Positions 56,429 to 64,000 of a DNA stretch of 64,000 nt are shown piece by piece. The DNA is from Enterococcus sp. 9D6_DIV0238. Its GTDB lineage: Bacteria > Bacillota > Bacilli > Lactobacillales > Enterococcaceae. Every line of letters starts with the position of its first letter. Positions within the stretch are counted from its first letter, which is position 1. Under the pieces are notes generated by a model. That model was not told the origin of the DNA. It ran no database searches and saw only the letters and a list, made by a program, of their open reading frames with translations. A program made the translations under genes and the position numbers. Location of the stretch: contig NZ_CP147246.1 in assembly GCF_002174455.2 (NCBI RefSeq), positions 1,763,501-1,827,500 on the forward strand, given 5' to 3'.

Positions 56429-57203
56429 CATATCCTCCTTCAAAATCACTCGTACCAGAAGCTACTGCTGTTCCTTTTTCACCATCGCGCTTAAAGACTA
56501 ACATCGCAGCGACCATCCCTACGATAGATACACCTAACATTGGCACTTGCAGATATGCAGCTAAAAAGAAGCCTAGTAGTAAATAAGGAATATATTGCTT
56601 GGTTGGCAGATAACGCAGTAGGATACCGACACCGACGACTGGAAGAACACCTCCAGCTGTTTTCAAACCTGTCATCAACCATTCCGGCATATTTTCAGTG
56701 ATCGTTGTCACAACTGCATCGCCGGCTAATAACATCAGTAAAATTGGAATCGCACGAGATAATCCCCATAAAAATGAACCAGATAACACTAAACGCGGAA
56801 TCCGTTTGACCTGCATATTGTCGATAGCTTTGTCCACTCGATGTAAAAGAAACACATTACAGAAACGAGCGACAACGTCTAATTGAAGCATCAATAGTGA
56901 TACTGGCACCGCTAAACCGATACCATATTCAGCACCTTTACCGGAAATCACTGCAAAGGCTGTCCCTAACACGGCGCCTGTAAAATAATCCGGAACAGAA
57001 GCCCCGCCAAATGCGGCGATTCCTAAACGCATCAATTGAAGCGTTCCTCCGACCATCAAACCAGTTTTTAGATCGCCCATGATCATCCCGGAAATCATTC
57101 CGGCAATCGCCGGCTGTGTCAACGTATTTGAAATAAGTGAATCATTGATTGCAATAAAAGCATAAACGGTAATAAGAATAATTTGATACGCTGCTAAATG
57201 CAT
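56415..57203 (-). CDS. PTS EIIC component, mannose family (glycosaminoglycan disaccharide PTS)
   Basis: This 262-residue polytopic permease has the family block GMIMGDLKTGLMVGGTLQLMRLG. The ATG has AGGAGGA upstream. It lies 612 bases downstream of the fused IIAB gene on the same strand, and the gap is filled by four tandem hairpin units. It is similar to the IIC of the mur operon (12185-12988), including the SGKGAEYGIG segment. Confidence 0.94.
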   Translation of the reverse strand: MHLAAYQIILITVYAFIAINDSLISNTLTQPAIAGMISGMIMGDLKTGLMVGGTLQLMRLGIAAFGGASVPDYFTGAVLGTAFAVISGKGAEYGIGLAVPVSLLMLQLDVVARFCNVFLLHRVDKAIDNMQVKRIPRLVLSGSFLWGLSRAIPILLMLLAGDAVVTTITENMPEWLMTGLKTAGGVLPVVGVGILLRYLPTKQYIPYLLLGFFLAAYLQVPMLGVSIVGMVAAMLVFKRDGEKGTAVASGTSDFEGGYDGDE

Positions 57204-57815
57204 GAAAATTCCTCCTAATTTTAAAAGTGTAGCGAAACGATAAGTTCCTGAACAATTTAGGAAATCATCTTAAAGACGCTTTTAGTCTTTCAGAGGATTT
57301 ATCTAATTGTTGAGGGAACTATTTCGCGAAACTAGATAACTCTAAAAGCGGAACAAATCGCTTAATCCTGTAGAAAATTAGGAAATTGGCATTGAAACGC
57401 TTTTTGTTTCACTGGCAATTTATCTATTTTCCTAAGGATTGATTTGTATAGCTAGATAACTCTAAAAGCGTAGCGGGCTCATCCAGTTCTGACTGAAAAA
57501 TAGGAAAATATGTATGTGACGCTTTTTGTCACAGACAGATTTTATCTTTTTTCTGAAGAACTAGCCCGCGCAACTAGATAACTCTAAAAGCGGAACAGGC
57601 TCGTTCAGTCTCAACTGGAAAATAGGAAATTATTTTTGTGACGTTTTTTGTCACGCAAATAATTTATCTTTTTCCTGAGAGACTAGCCTGTGCAGCTAGA
57701 TAAATAAATGATCAACACTTTCTTACGAAAGTCTTGTACTGTTCAACATCAGTTCATTCTATTCACTGTGTTTCTCAGCAAAAGTGAAACAAATCGCTCA
57801 ATTCTTCCTTAAAAT
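57204..57815. other. Structured 612-bp gap inside the PTS operon
   Basis: No gene is seen. About 480 bp are taken up by four tandem hairpin units (57224-57703). The remaining 112 bp next to the IIAB gene contain the small hairpins CTTTC-TTAC-GAAAG and GTTTC/GAAAC. Confidence 0.7.
57224..57703. repeat. Four tandem ~120-bp hairpin units with covarying arms
   Basis: The linker CTAGATAACTCTAAAAGCG ends the first three units (57332, 57452, 57574) and begins again as CTAGATAA at 57696, so the period is 120-122 bp. In each unit five helix segments pair across the unit. The outermost are GCGAAA/TTTCGC, ACAAATC/GATTTGT, GCGGGCT/AGCCCGC and ACAGGCT/AGCCTGT. The tips are AAAGAC/GTCTTT, TGAAAC/GTTTCA, GTGAC/GTCAC and GTGAC/GTCAC around a G(C/T)TTTT(T/A) loop. 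The internal loop TAGG/ATCT is the same in all four. The arms change between units but keep pairing, which is the mark of a selected structure. The operon is transcribed leftward through it. Confidence 0.85.
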
Positions 57816-58742
57816 TTACCCTCGTAATTTCTTCATAAAATCGATCGATGGATCATTCGGCACGAGTTGAGCGGTTACATTTACTCCTTTTGAAGCAATA
57901 GTTTCAAAAATCGTTTCTTCTTCTGGTAAAACTTGAATGCTCTTCGTCACTTCACGTGCGCCTTCTTTATAACTCATGTTCCCAACATTGACAGTTTTGA
58001 TCGGGCCATCTGCTTCAATAAAGCGTAAAACATCTTTCGGATTTTTAAATAATAGGAATAGACGCTGCTTTCCATATTTCCCTGCACGAATATTTTCAGC
58101 TGCAGCTTCAACTGGAAGAACCGATAGACGCATCGATGTTGGTGCTGCCATTCTTAAAGAAGATTTTTGTAGTGGATCGGAAGCTGCTTCATCATTTGCG
58201 ACAATGATACGTTGAGTGCTTAAGCTTGTTGACCAGATCCCTGCAACTTGACCATGGATCAATCGTTCATCGATACGTGTATTGACGATATTTTCCTTTC
58301 CAGCATATTGACTAAAGTTGCTCAATTCTTTTTCCTTACTATCTTCGGTGATTTCTTTTTCAGCCTGATTCATACCAGCTTTCACATCAACAATATTTTC
58401 TCTAGACAAACATACTAACTCTTTGATCGTTGCTTTTTGATTGACAGCTGCTTCGATCACGATTGAAAGAGTCATGCCAGCAATGATCTCAACACCATCG
58501 ACATTCAAATAATTTTTTACTGCAACATTACACGGTGTTCCCCCTAATAGGTCTGCAATGATCAACGTCGATCCGTTAAGGGCTTTCATTTTATCATTCA
58601 ACTCTTTTTCAAATTGGAGATTATCCCCATCTGGTCTTAATGAAACGGTATGCACGTTCTCTTGCTTCCCGATGATCATTTCTAGACTGACTTTGACCCC
58701 TTCTGCCATGCCGCCATGACTGATCAATACAATATTTTCCAC
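57816..58742 (-). CDS. Fused PTS EIIA-EIIB, mannose family
   Basis: The 308-residue cytosolic protein joins a IIA domain (about residues 1-120, IVLISHGGMAEG with phospho-His9 and GGTPCNVAV) through a charged linker (about 120-145) to a IIB domain (about 150-308, RIDERLIHGQVAG with the second phospho-His). Such fusions exist in ManX-type systems; the mur PTS in this window has separate proteins. The gene is the first of the operon, downstream of a TAACATGTTA palindrome. Confidence 0.95.
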   Translation of the reverse strand: MENIVLISHGGMAEGVKVSLEMIIGKQENVHTVSLRPDGDNLQFEKELNDKMKALNGSTLIIADLLGGTPCNVAVKNYLNVDGVEIIAGMTLSIVIEAAVNQKATIKELVCLSRENIVDVKAGMNQAEKEITEDSKEKELSNFSQYAGKENIVNTRIDERLIHGQVAGIWSTSLSTQRIIVANDEAASDPLQKSSLRMAAPTSMRLSVLPVEAAAENIRAGKYGKQRLFLLFKNPKDVLRFIEADGPIKTVNVGNMSYKEGAREVTKSIQVLPEEETIFETIASKGVNVTAQLVPNDPSIDFMKKLRG

Positions 58743-58775
58743 TCATTTCCCTCCTAAAATGCAGGTCGCCCTACT

Positions 58776-58785
58776 TAACATGTTA
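58776..58785. promoter_or_regulatory. GntR operator candidate before the PTS operon
   Basis: TAACATGTTA is a perfect 10-bp palindrome 34 bases upstream of the IIAB start codon. The same sequence, extended to TTAACATGTTATG, occurs at 58926-58935. Confidence 0.65.
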
Positions 58786-58925
58786 TGTCTCTTATAAACA
58801 TACTATAACACATGGCAAGTCATCCGTAAACCTAATATCTTAATATATTGAATTTTATTTTTAAAGCAACTTATTGTTGTTTTTTATTAACATATGCACC
58901 TTTGAAGCAATTGCTAAAAATGAAT

Positions 58926-58935
58926 TAACATGTTA
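58926..58935. promoter_or_regulatory. GntR operator candidate before the regulator gene
   Basis: An identical TAACATGTTA palindrome lies about 40 bases upstream of the GntR start codon. Confidence 0.65.
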
Positions 58936-58975
58936 TGCTTGATACATTAGACGATATGAACGGAGGTCAGCAAGC

Positions 58976-59683
58976 ATGCTCCCAAAATATGAACAGATCA
59001 AGCAAGATCTTTTACATGAAATCAAAAATCATACATTTATCCCCGGTGATAAATTTTATTCTGAAGCGGATATCAAACGAATCTATTCTGTCAGCTCGAT
59101 CACTGCGGTCAAAGCCTTGAATGAATTGACTAGTGCCGGCTATCTATACCGTATCCAAGGAAAAGGGACTTTCGTTTCGAAAGCCAAAGTCTCTCAGAAT
59201 GTTAAATTTTCAGATATCGAACTACATTCTATAGATTCTGAAAAAGTCAACGTCATTTCAGTAGAAGAAGAAAATCAACCCGAAATCTTGAAAGAGTTAG
59301 GTTTAGCTGCAAGTGCTTCTTACTATAAGATCAAGCGTGTACGCTATTTCGGAGAGGAACCTTTTTTAGTACACATTACTCATTTACCTAAAAAATTAAT
59401 GAAAGAACCGATCGCTAAGGATCTGAGTGCTTATGCCAGTGTCTATGAACGGGTGAGGAAGGACTTCGCTGTAGATCTATTTTCACTTGCTTCGGTAGAA
59501 ACAAACGAAATCGTCTTTCCTGATGATGCGGAGCTGCTGAATTTACTACATTTGAGTTTCCGTGAACCGGCTGTCAAACAGGTCAAACATTCTTACTTAG
59601 CAGATGGCAGTGTGGCCGAATATATCGTGAGTTACAAGCACTGGAAATATTTCAAAACAAAAATAGAAGTAGAGGCCGAATGA
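58976..59683 (+). CDS. GntR-family regulator (HutC type with UTRA domain)
   Basis: The 235-residue repressor has an N-terminal winged helix (KYEQIKQDLLHEI, then SEADIKRIYSVSSITAVKALNELTSAGYLYRIQGKGTFVS in outline, about residues 4-68) and a C-terminal UTRA ligand domain (about 90-230). A GGAGG site precedes the ATG. It is divergent from the PTS operon, and copies of one palindrome occur before both units and, in altered form, before the GH88 gene. The likely inducer is an intermediate of the uronate route. Confidence 0.9.
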   Translation: MLPKYEQIKQDLLHEIKNHTFIPGDKFYSEADIKRIYSVSSITAVKALNELTSAGYLYRIQGKGTFVSKAKVSQNVKFSDIELHSIDSEKVNVISVEEENQPEILKELGLAASASYYKIKRVRYFGEEPFLVHITHLPKKLMKEPIAKDLSAYASVYERVRKDFAVDLFSLASVETNEIVFPDDAELLNLLHLSFREPAVKQVKHSYLADGSVAEYIVSYKHWKYFKTKIEVEAE

Positions 59684-59707
59684 TTTTCGGAACTCTACTT
59701 CTTTTTT
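59665..59707. terminator. Bidirectional terminator between GntR and GH35 genes
   Basis: GAAGTAGAGGCCGAA pairs with TTCGGAACTCTACTTC with one internal mismatch region, and T-runs follow on both strands. Confidence 0.85.
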
Positions 59708-61484
59708 AATCGGTCAATGCTTTTTCAGAAAACACCAACTCTTTGATTTCCCGACCTTCTGTTTCAAAGATCACAACTTCATTTTTCCCTTTTTTTAAGA
59801 AGGCTTTTGGACAATAAAGTGAACGAATCGGCCCGATAGACCAATAACGACCTAAATTGACACCATTTACCAGCACGACTCCTTTTCCATACTGACTACA
59901 ATCAATAAAGGTATCTGCTATATCAGCTAATTCAAACTCGATTTGATAAAATGAAGGCTGTGACGGATTTTTCTCAGCATTATAGTCGATCGCATGTAGC
60001 TGTTCTTCAGATAAAGCCAACGCATATTGCTTATATCCTTGATGAAAATGAATATCCTGCATGATACCGCCACGAATCCCTTTCGATTGTGTCGGTCCAT
60101 TCAATTTGAAGCCATAATTCACTCGACCTAAGTTTTCTACTAAAACATCCAGCTCGATCGTCTCTTTATCAGAAGTGCCATTTACCACCAATTCTTCTCC
60201 GATATCTTCTTGATATTGTACCGCCTCAAGCTCTCCGTCTACATAAACTTGAACCCGATCACTTGCTTCGATGATCTTCAACTTGTTTTCGCGGTGGTAA
60301 TTTTTCAGCTCCACGGAATAAAGAAGATACCCATAACCTTCTCCAGCTTCTTCCATACTTAGTGGATACACCGTTTCCTGTGGTTTCATGATTTGATCTT
60401 TTATCGAAAACAAGGACACACTATTCGTTACTGGATACTGTCCTAAGTCGATCATTTTTTTTGTGCGTGGTTCTGCTTGCCAAACATCTGGACAAACTTC
60501 TTTGATTGCTTTTTGAACATGATAATATTTTTCTGTAGGCTCTCCGGCCTCTGTCAGCAACGCATCATAATCATAGCTAGTGACTTGCGGCAGATCAAGC
60601 GTTCCACGGGCTGAACAGCCATTATAAAAACCAAAGTTGGTTCCGCCATGGAACATATATAAATTCAGTGATCCAACTTCAAGCATATCTTTGACTTCTT
60701 TGGCTAGATCCTGACCATCCCGCTTGATGATCGGCTCCCCCCAGCGGTTGAACCAGCCATCCCAATATTCCATACACATGATCGGCCATTTTTTTCCATG
60801 ACGCGCCATAAACTTGCGCATCACTTCTGCATTTTCTTTAGAATGGCTGCCAAAATTTCCAGCTACAAAAACATCCTCTTCAATCAACGTTCCCGCATCC
60901 AGCACCTCATCCCAGGCACCATCCGAAGTGAATAATGGAACATCTACACCAAACTTTTCCATCAGTTGTTTTGTTTGTCGCAAATATTCCTTTTCCATGC
61001 CGTAAGAGCCATATTCGTTTTCCACCTGCATCATGATTACTGGACCGCCATGAGTGATCTGCAGCGGCACTAATTTAGGAATCAATACACTAAAATAATT
61101 TTGGACTTTGTTCATAAAGCGTGGATCTGTTGACCGTAAACGCAGCCCTTTTTCTTTTAACAGCCACGCAGGTAAACCGCCAAACTCCCATTCTGCACAG
61201 ATATATGCTGAGGGACGCAAAATCACGAATAACCCGATTTTTTGCGCCAATGTTACAAAGTGCTCAATATTTTTCAGTCCTTCAAAATCATAGACCCCTT
61301 CTGTCGGCTCATGTAGATTCCAAGGGATATATGTCTCGACCGTATTGGCCCCTAAGGCTTTTAAATTATATAAGCTATCTTCCCACTGCTCTGGTGTCAT
61401 TCGAAAATAGTGGATCGCACCACTGATCAATTTGATCGGTTTTCCATCTAGTAAAAAATCTTCTTTTATTTCAAACGTCTGCAT
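59706..61484 (-). CDS. Beta-galactosidase, glycoside hydrolase family 35
   Basis: The roughly 590-residue enzyme has the GH35 signature GGPVIMMQVENEYGSYG with the acid/base Glu (about residue 158) and the nucleophile Glu in CMEYWDGWFN (about residue 235). No signal peptide is present, so it acts in the cytosol. Related BgaC-type enzymes prefer Gal-beta-1,3-GlcNAc/GalNAc. The second ATG (61484) is better placed after AAAGGGGA. It follows the GH88 gene by 12 bases, so it is cotranscribed with it. It suggests that galactose-containing host glycans are also processed. Confidence 0.92.
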   Translation of the reverse strand: MQTFEIKEDFLLDGKPIKLISGAIHYFRMTPEQWEDSLYNLKALGANTVETYIPWNLHEPTEGVYDFEGLKNIEHFVTLAQKIGLFVILRPSAYICAEWEFGGLPAWLLKEKGLRLRSTDPRFMNKVQNYFSVLIPKLVPLQITHGGPVIMMQVENEYGSYGMEKEYLRQTKQLMEKFGVDVPLFTSDGAWDEVLDAGTLIEEDVFVAGNFGSHSKENAEVMRKFMARHGKKWPIMCMEYWDGWFNRWGEPIIKRDGQDLAKEVKDMLEVGSLNLYMFHGGTNFGFYNGCSARGTLDLPQVTSYDYDALLTEAGEPTEKYYHVQKAIKEVCPDVWQAEPRTKKMIDLGQYPVTNSVSLFSIKDQIMKPQETVYPLSMEEAGEGYGYLLYSVELKNYHRENKLKIIEASDRVQVYVDGELEAVQYQEDIGEELVVNGTSDKETIELDVLVENLGRVNYGFKLNGPTQSKGIRGGIMQDIHFHQGYKQYALALSEEQLHAIDYNAEKNPSQPSFYQIEFELADIADTFIDCSQYGKGVVLVNGVNLGRYWSIGPIRSLYCPKAFLKKGKNEVVIFETEGREIKELVFSEKALTD

Positions 61485-61496
61485 GTTCATTCCCCT

Positions 61497-62660
61497 TTAC
61501 CAGTATCTTTGCCATTGCGGATTTGCTAATCGGATCAAGGCTTCCAAGTAAAAATAGTCTCCCCATAAATTGGGCTCGTCGATTCCTTTCCCTTCCGCAT
61601 GTGCATATACACCATGTAATAACAGCCCTTCATTCTCAGGAAGTTTTTTCGCCGAGTAATGTTCTCCTAACTGATAGACCATTCCTTTAGCGAGCATTTC
61701 AGCTTCTGGAAAAGCTGCCAATTTCTCTGCTTCCATAAGTCCGCAGGCTGCAATTGCCAGTGACGAGCTATCTTTATCAGATGGATGCTGATCGGTAAAA
61801 TCAAAGTCCCAATAAGGAATTAAATCTTCTGGTAAATGGGCCAAAAATACATCAACGATTTGTGCATAGTTTTCTGGAAAAGGCATCGAATGAAGATAAC
61901 TCTCATTCAAAGGAATCCCTAATACCGCCCAACTCTGTCCACGCGCCCAAATCGAAGAATCGCTATGTCCCTGATGCGTCGCACCATGGCTTGGCTGTCC
62001 TGTTTCAGGATCAAAATAATACGTATGGAAGGTCGTTGCATCCGCTTTGATCACTGTTTTCATCAATGTCTGATAATGCTTTTCAGCCATCTCAGAATAA
62101 TGTGTATCACCTGAAATTTCTGTCGCTTCAAATAAAAGAGGTAAGTTGATCAAAGAATCGATGATCAAGCGGTATTCTTTAGGGTCACCCTTTTGTCCCC
62201 ATGCCTGAATAAATTCACCCTGCTCCTGAAACCTTGCCAGCAGAACTTCTGCCGCTTGCAACACTTCCTGTTTACACTGATCGTTTCCCGTGATCTTAAA
62301 TCCTGCTCCGGCGGATAGACTATACAAAAAACCGATATCATGATGATCCAATACGAAATGATCATCCAATCGCTTTTGAAAACTCTGGATATTTTCCATT
62401 GCCAACGCTAAAAATTTATCTTTCTTCGTCCATTCATATGCTAACCACAGCATGCCTGTCCAAAAGCCATTCGTCCAGTCGTCATTTGCTTTGATTCGAT
62501 ACTTACCATTTGTCGCACATGCTGATGGAAACTGTGTACCGAAGCGCTGCATGTTCTTTTCGATTTGCGAGACACACCAGTCGATTTGCTCGTTTAGCCA
62601 CATTTCTGTTACATTTCCTCCTAATTCGACCAGTCTTTTTTTATTTTCCTGAAGACTCAT
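61497..62660 (-). CDS. Unsaturated glucuronyl hydrolase, glycoside hydrolase family 88
   Basis: This cytosolic enzyme removes the unsaturated uronic acid from the disaccharides made by the lyase, releasing the amino sugar and the keto-deoxyuronate. The family residues are in DDWTNGFWTGMLWLAYEWT, DHHDIGFLYSLSAG (catalytic Asp) and HQGHSDSSIWARGQSWAVLG (second Asp). The length of 387 residues is normal and there is no signal peptide. Upstream sequences (62675-62694) contain two near-copies of the GntR palindrome. Confidence 0.94.
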   Translation of the reverse strand: MSLQENKKRLVELGGNVTEMWLNEQIDWCVSQIEKNMQRFGTQFPSACATNGKYRIKANDDWTNGFWTGMLWLAYEWTKKDKFLALAMENIQSFQKRLDDHFVLDHHDIGFLYSLSAGAGFKITGNDQCKQEVLQAAEVLLARFQEQGEFIQAWGQKGDPKEYRLIIDSLINLPLLFEATEISGDTHYSEMAEKHYQTLMKTVIKADATTFHTYYFDPETGQPSHGATHQGHSDSSIWARGQSWAVLGIPLNESYLHSMPFPENYAQIVDVFLAHLPEDLIPYWDFDFTDQHPSDKDSSSLAIAACGLMEAEKLAAFPEAEMLAKGMVYQLGEHYSAKKLPENEGLLLHGVYAHAEGKGIDEPNLWGDYFYLEALIRLANPQWQRYW

Positions 62661-62674
62661 TATACAACTCTCCT

Positions 62675-62694
62675 TAACTTGTTAACATATTAAC
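62675..62694. promoter_or_regulatory. Two adjacent GntR-operator-like sites before GH88
   Basis: TAACTTGTTA (62675-62684) and TAACATATTA (62683-62692) each differ from TAACATGTTA at one base and overlap by two bases. They lie 15-32 bases upstream of the GH88 start codon. Confidence 0.5.
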
Positions 62695-62760
62695 TAAAAT
62701 CATTATAACGTAAAAGAAAATAAAATGCGACCTTTCTTCCTGAAATAATCGAAAAAGAAT

Positions 62761-63040
62761 GAGGTTGAGACAGAAGTGTCTAATCCCGAGAAATAAGAAA
62801 GAATTCACAAAAATTTGGAAAATAATTTTTGTGAATTCTTTCTTATTTCCGACCTTCAAAGCTTAGGGCTTTAGCCTTAGCATTTGATGAGATCGGAGTG
62901 CAACGTAGTGGGATTGCTTCTGCTCTCACCGTTTATCCGGATTCCAGGTGTCTGGGATTTGACTCACAGCGTTTTGTCCCAGACCCTAAATCTGAATAAG
63001 TGGCGAGAAAAAAGCAACTCCTTCTTATTTTTCGTAGGTA
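62761..63040 (-). repeat. Intergenic repeat, copy B
   Basis: This is the reverse complement of copy A at 35030-35301. Its hairpin (about 62790-62850) has arms of 26-27 bp without mismatch, beginning GAAATAAGAAAGAATTCAC. The stem bases differ from those of copy A on both arms, so pairing is kept. Confidence 0.85.
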
Positions 63041-63047
63041 AACACTT

Positions 63048-63878
63048 TTATCCCTTATTTCTCCCGAAAACTTCGATTTGTGTCAACGCGGGAAACGGAG
63101 AATCATCTGTCGCTTTCTTTAATTGTTTAAATGTTAACCTGCTGGTTTCCTTCACTGGGAAGTGAATCTCTTGAAACTCAACTGCATTCGTTGTTTTTAC
63201 GATCTTCTCTTCACCATCAGAAAATGCTAGTGTGATTTCTGTCCAATAACTATCATGAGGGTAATCAGCTCGAAACAACAAACGAACCCAGTCAATTTCT
63301 ACCATTCGTCCAAAATCGATGGTCAGTGCAGCATCAGTCTGTTGATTGATGCCCCAAGAAGCAAACGGATATGAACCATGAGACAAGTTTCCAAATTTGC
63401 CATCGATCGCATTTTTAGCAAAAAATACGGCATCGTCTCTGGTTTCTACATTGGCATGTGCATGTGGATAAGCACCAGAAAATTCTTTTTGATCATGAGA
63501 ATTGAACGTCAAATTTTGGTAGGCTTCTATCTCAAAGGCATGCGCTTGTCGTACCATGATATGATGACGTGTTGAGCGAAAAGCAGTTTCTACAGATGCT
63601 TTCCTTTCAGATTCTTCTAGCGGAATGATATATTCCCACGTTTTTTGTGGTAAATAAAGGATCGAAGGTGCTAGTGTTTCATCTAATTGTGCTACAAAAT
63701 AAGGATGATCTCCGACCACTGTTACAGTGATTTTATCCCCAGCTTCATAAGAATAATTTTTGATAGCCAATACGGCAAGCTCTTTCCCTTCTGCAACGAA
63801 TGGGTGCTTCTCCTTCTCATGATCGATACGACCAACGATCGTTTGATTCTGTTTATTTTTCAATTCAATTTTTATCAT
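63048..63878 (-). CDS. Protein with F5/8 type C (discoidin-like) domain, unknown role
   Basis: The roughly 276-residue protein has no signal peptide. The C-terminal half (about residues 115-270) looks like a galactose-binding discoidin fold: AKNAIDGKFGNLSHG, then SWGINQQTDAALTIDFGRMVEIDWVRLLFRAD. The N-terminal half is beta-rich (VVGDHPYFVAQLDETLAP). The ATG at 63878 has AAAGGA upstream and overlaps the stop of the next gene upstream. Similar proteins occur next to heparinase-like or GAG enzymes. A carbohydrate-related role is inferred from the locus only. Confidence 0.72.
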   Translation of the reverse strand: MIKIELKNKQNQTIVGRIDHEKEKHPFVAEGKELAVLAIKNYSYEAGDKITVTVVGDHPYFVAQLDETLAPSILYLPQKTWEYIIPLEESERKASVETAFRSTRHHIMVRQAHAFEIEAYQNLTFNSHDQKEFSGAYPHAHANVETRDDAVFFAKNAIDGKFGNLSHGSYPFASWGINQQTDAALTIDFGRMVEIDWVRLLFRADYPHDSYWTEITLAFSDGEEKIVKTTNAVEFQEIHFPVKETSRLTFKQLKKATDDSPFPALTQIEVFGRNKG

Positions 63879-63999
63879 CTTTTTCTGTCCTTTCTTTCTC
63901 AGCAACGATCCCGCCAACTAAACAAATCAAGCGATGATTGCCTACTGGCAGCTCTTTTAGTAAGCATGGCAAACTAGTTCTCTGGAAAAACAATGAGGT
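63865..63999 (-). CDS. C-terminal end of a gene cut by the window edge
   Basis: One minus-strand frame is open from the right edge to a TGA at 63865, encoding 44 residues that end GNHRLICLVGGIVAEKERTE and a short charged tail. The other two minus frames contain stops. Its end overlaps the next start by 14 bases, which suggests an operon. Too little is visible for a functional call; another enzyme of the glycosaminoglycan locus is plausible. Confidence 0.55.
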   Translation of the reverse strand, partial: TSLFFQRTSLPCLLKELPVGNHRLICLVGGIVAEKERTEKDDKN

Positions 64000-64000
64000 A

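Larger units (their letters stand above)
62661..63047. other. Intergenic region between GH88 and discoidin-like genes
   Basis: It contains the GntR-like sites (62675-62694), the AT-rich promoter region and repeat copy B (62761-63040). No gene is supported. Confidence 0.6.

Noticed and set aside
57224..57703. CRISPR array or integron attC array
   Set aside because: The repeated part is a 19-bp linker with a 120-bp period, and the spacers between are self-complementary hairpins, unlike CRISPR spacers; no cas genes are near. The attC core GTTRRRY/RYYYAAC is not matched and there is no integrase.

Overview
The window reads as a low-GC Gram-positive chromosome segment, most likely an Enterococcus. 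Three things point there: several cell-surface clusters of WxL proteins, DUF916/DUF3324 proteins and small sortase-anchored proteins; mannose-family PTS operons; and a housekeeping backbone typical of Bacillota. I cannot fix the species. No tRNA, rRNA, CRISPR array, transposase or phage gene was seen.

Layout. 1-1472: the 5' part of an OppA-like lipoprotein gene. 1.6-8.3 kb: msrB, then the leftward run ricA-mutS-mutL-maf-thioesterase. 8.7-13.0 kb: a leftward operon with a mannose-family PTS (IIC, IID, IIB, IIA) around murR and murQ, which suggests MurNAc recovery, with a divergent TauE-type permease beside it. 14.0-20.2 kb: WxL cluster A with an Mga-like regulator. 20.3-21.1 kb: ymdB. 21.5-22.1 kb: a small XRE regulator and a 54-residue peptide resembling the beta-class phenol-soluble modulins. 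22.1-30.8 kb: WxL cluster B with a winged-helix regulator. 31.2-36.8 kb: a rearranged MucBP/LRR surface-protein region. 37.3-38.9 kb: a second OppA-like lipoprotein. 39.1-43.4 kb: rny, recA (with an SOS box) and cinA. 43.5-49.0 kb: a YHxxC-domain membrane protein, a TraX-like protein, a ywnA/ywnB-like pair, and an Rgg-like regulator facing an MFS transporter. 49.1-64.0 kb: a glycosaminoglycan utilisation locus.

The order cinA-recA-rny-ymdB-ricA-mutS-mutL is the order of the Bacillus subtilis backbone. Here it is opened at two places by surface-protein and sugar-uptake islands.

The glycosaminoglycan locus forms a complete route. A secreted family 8 polysaccharide lyase makes unsaturated disaccharides. 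A mannose-family PTS (fused IIAB, IIC, IID) imports them. A GH88 hydrolase splits them. KduI, KduD, KdgK and KdgA convert the unsaturated uronate to pyruvate and glyceraldehyde 3-phosphate. A GntR/UTRA regulator and copies of the palindrome TAACATGTTA at both promoter regions suggest one regulon.

The most unusual element lies inside this PTS operon, at 57224-57703: four tandem units of about 120 bp. Each folds into a long hairpin whose arms differ in sequence from unit to unit but stay complementary, while the loop, an internal loop and the linker are conserved. I do not recognise this element. Other points of note are the modulin-like peptide, a MucBP gene split by a regulator-bearing segment, a sortase-signal/MucBP fusion, and an intergenic repeat family whose stem-loop appears inverted in one copy.
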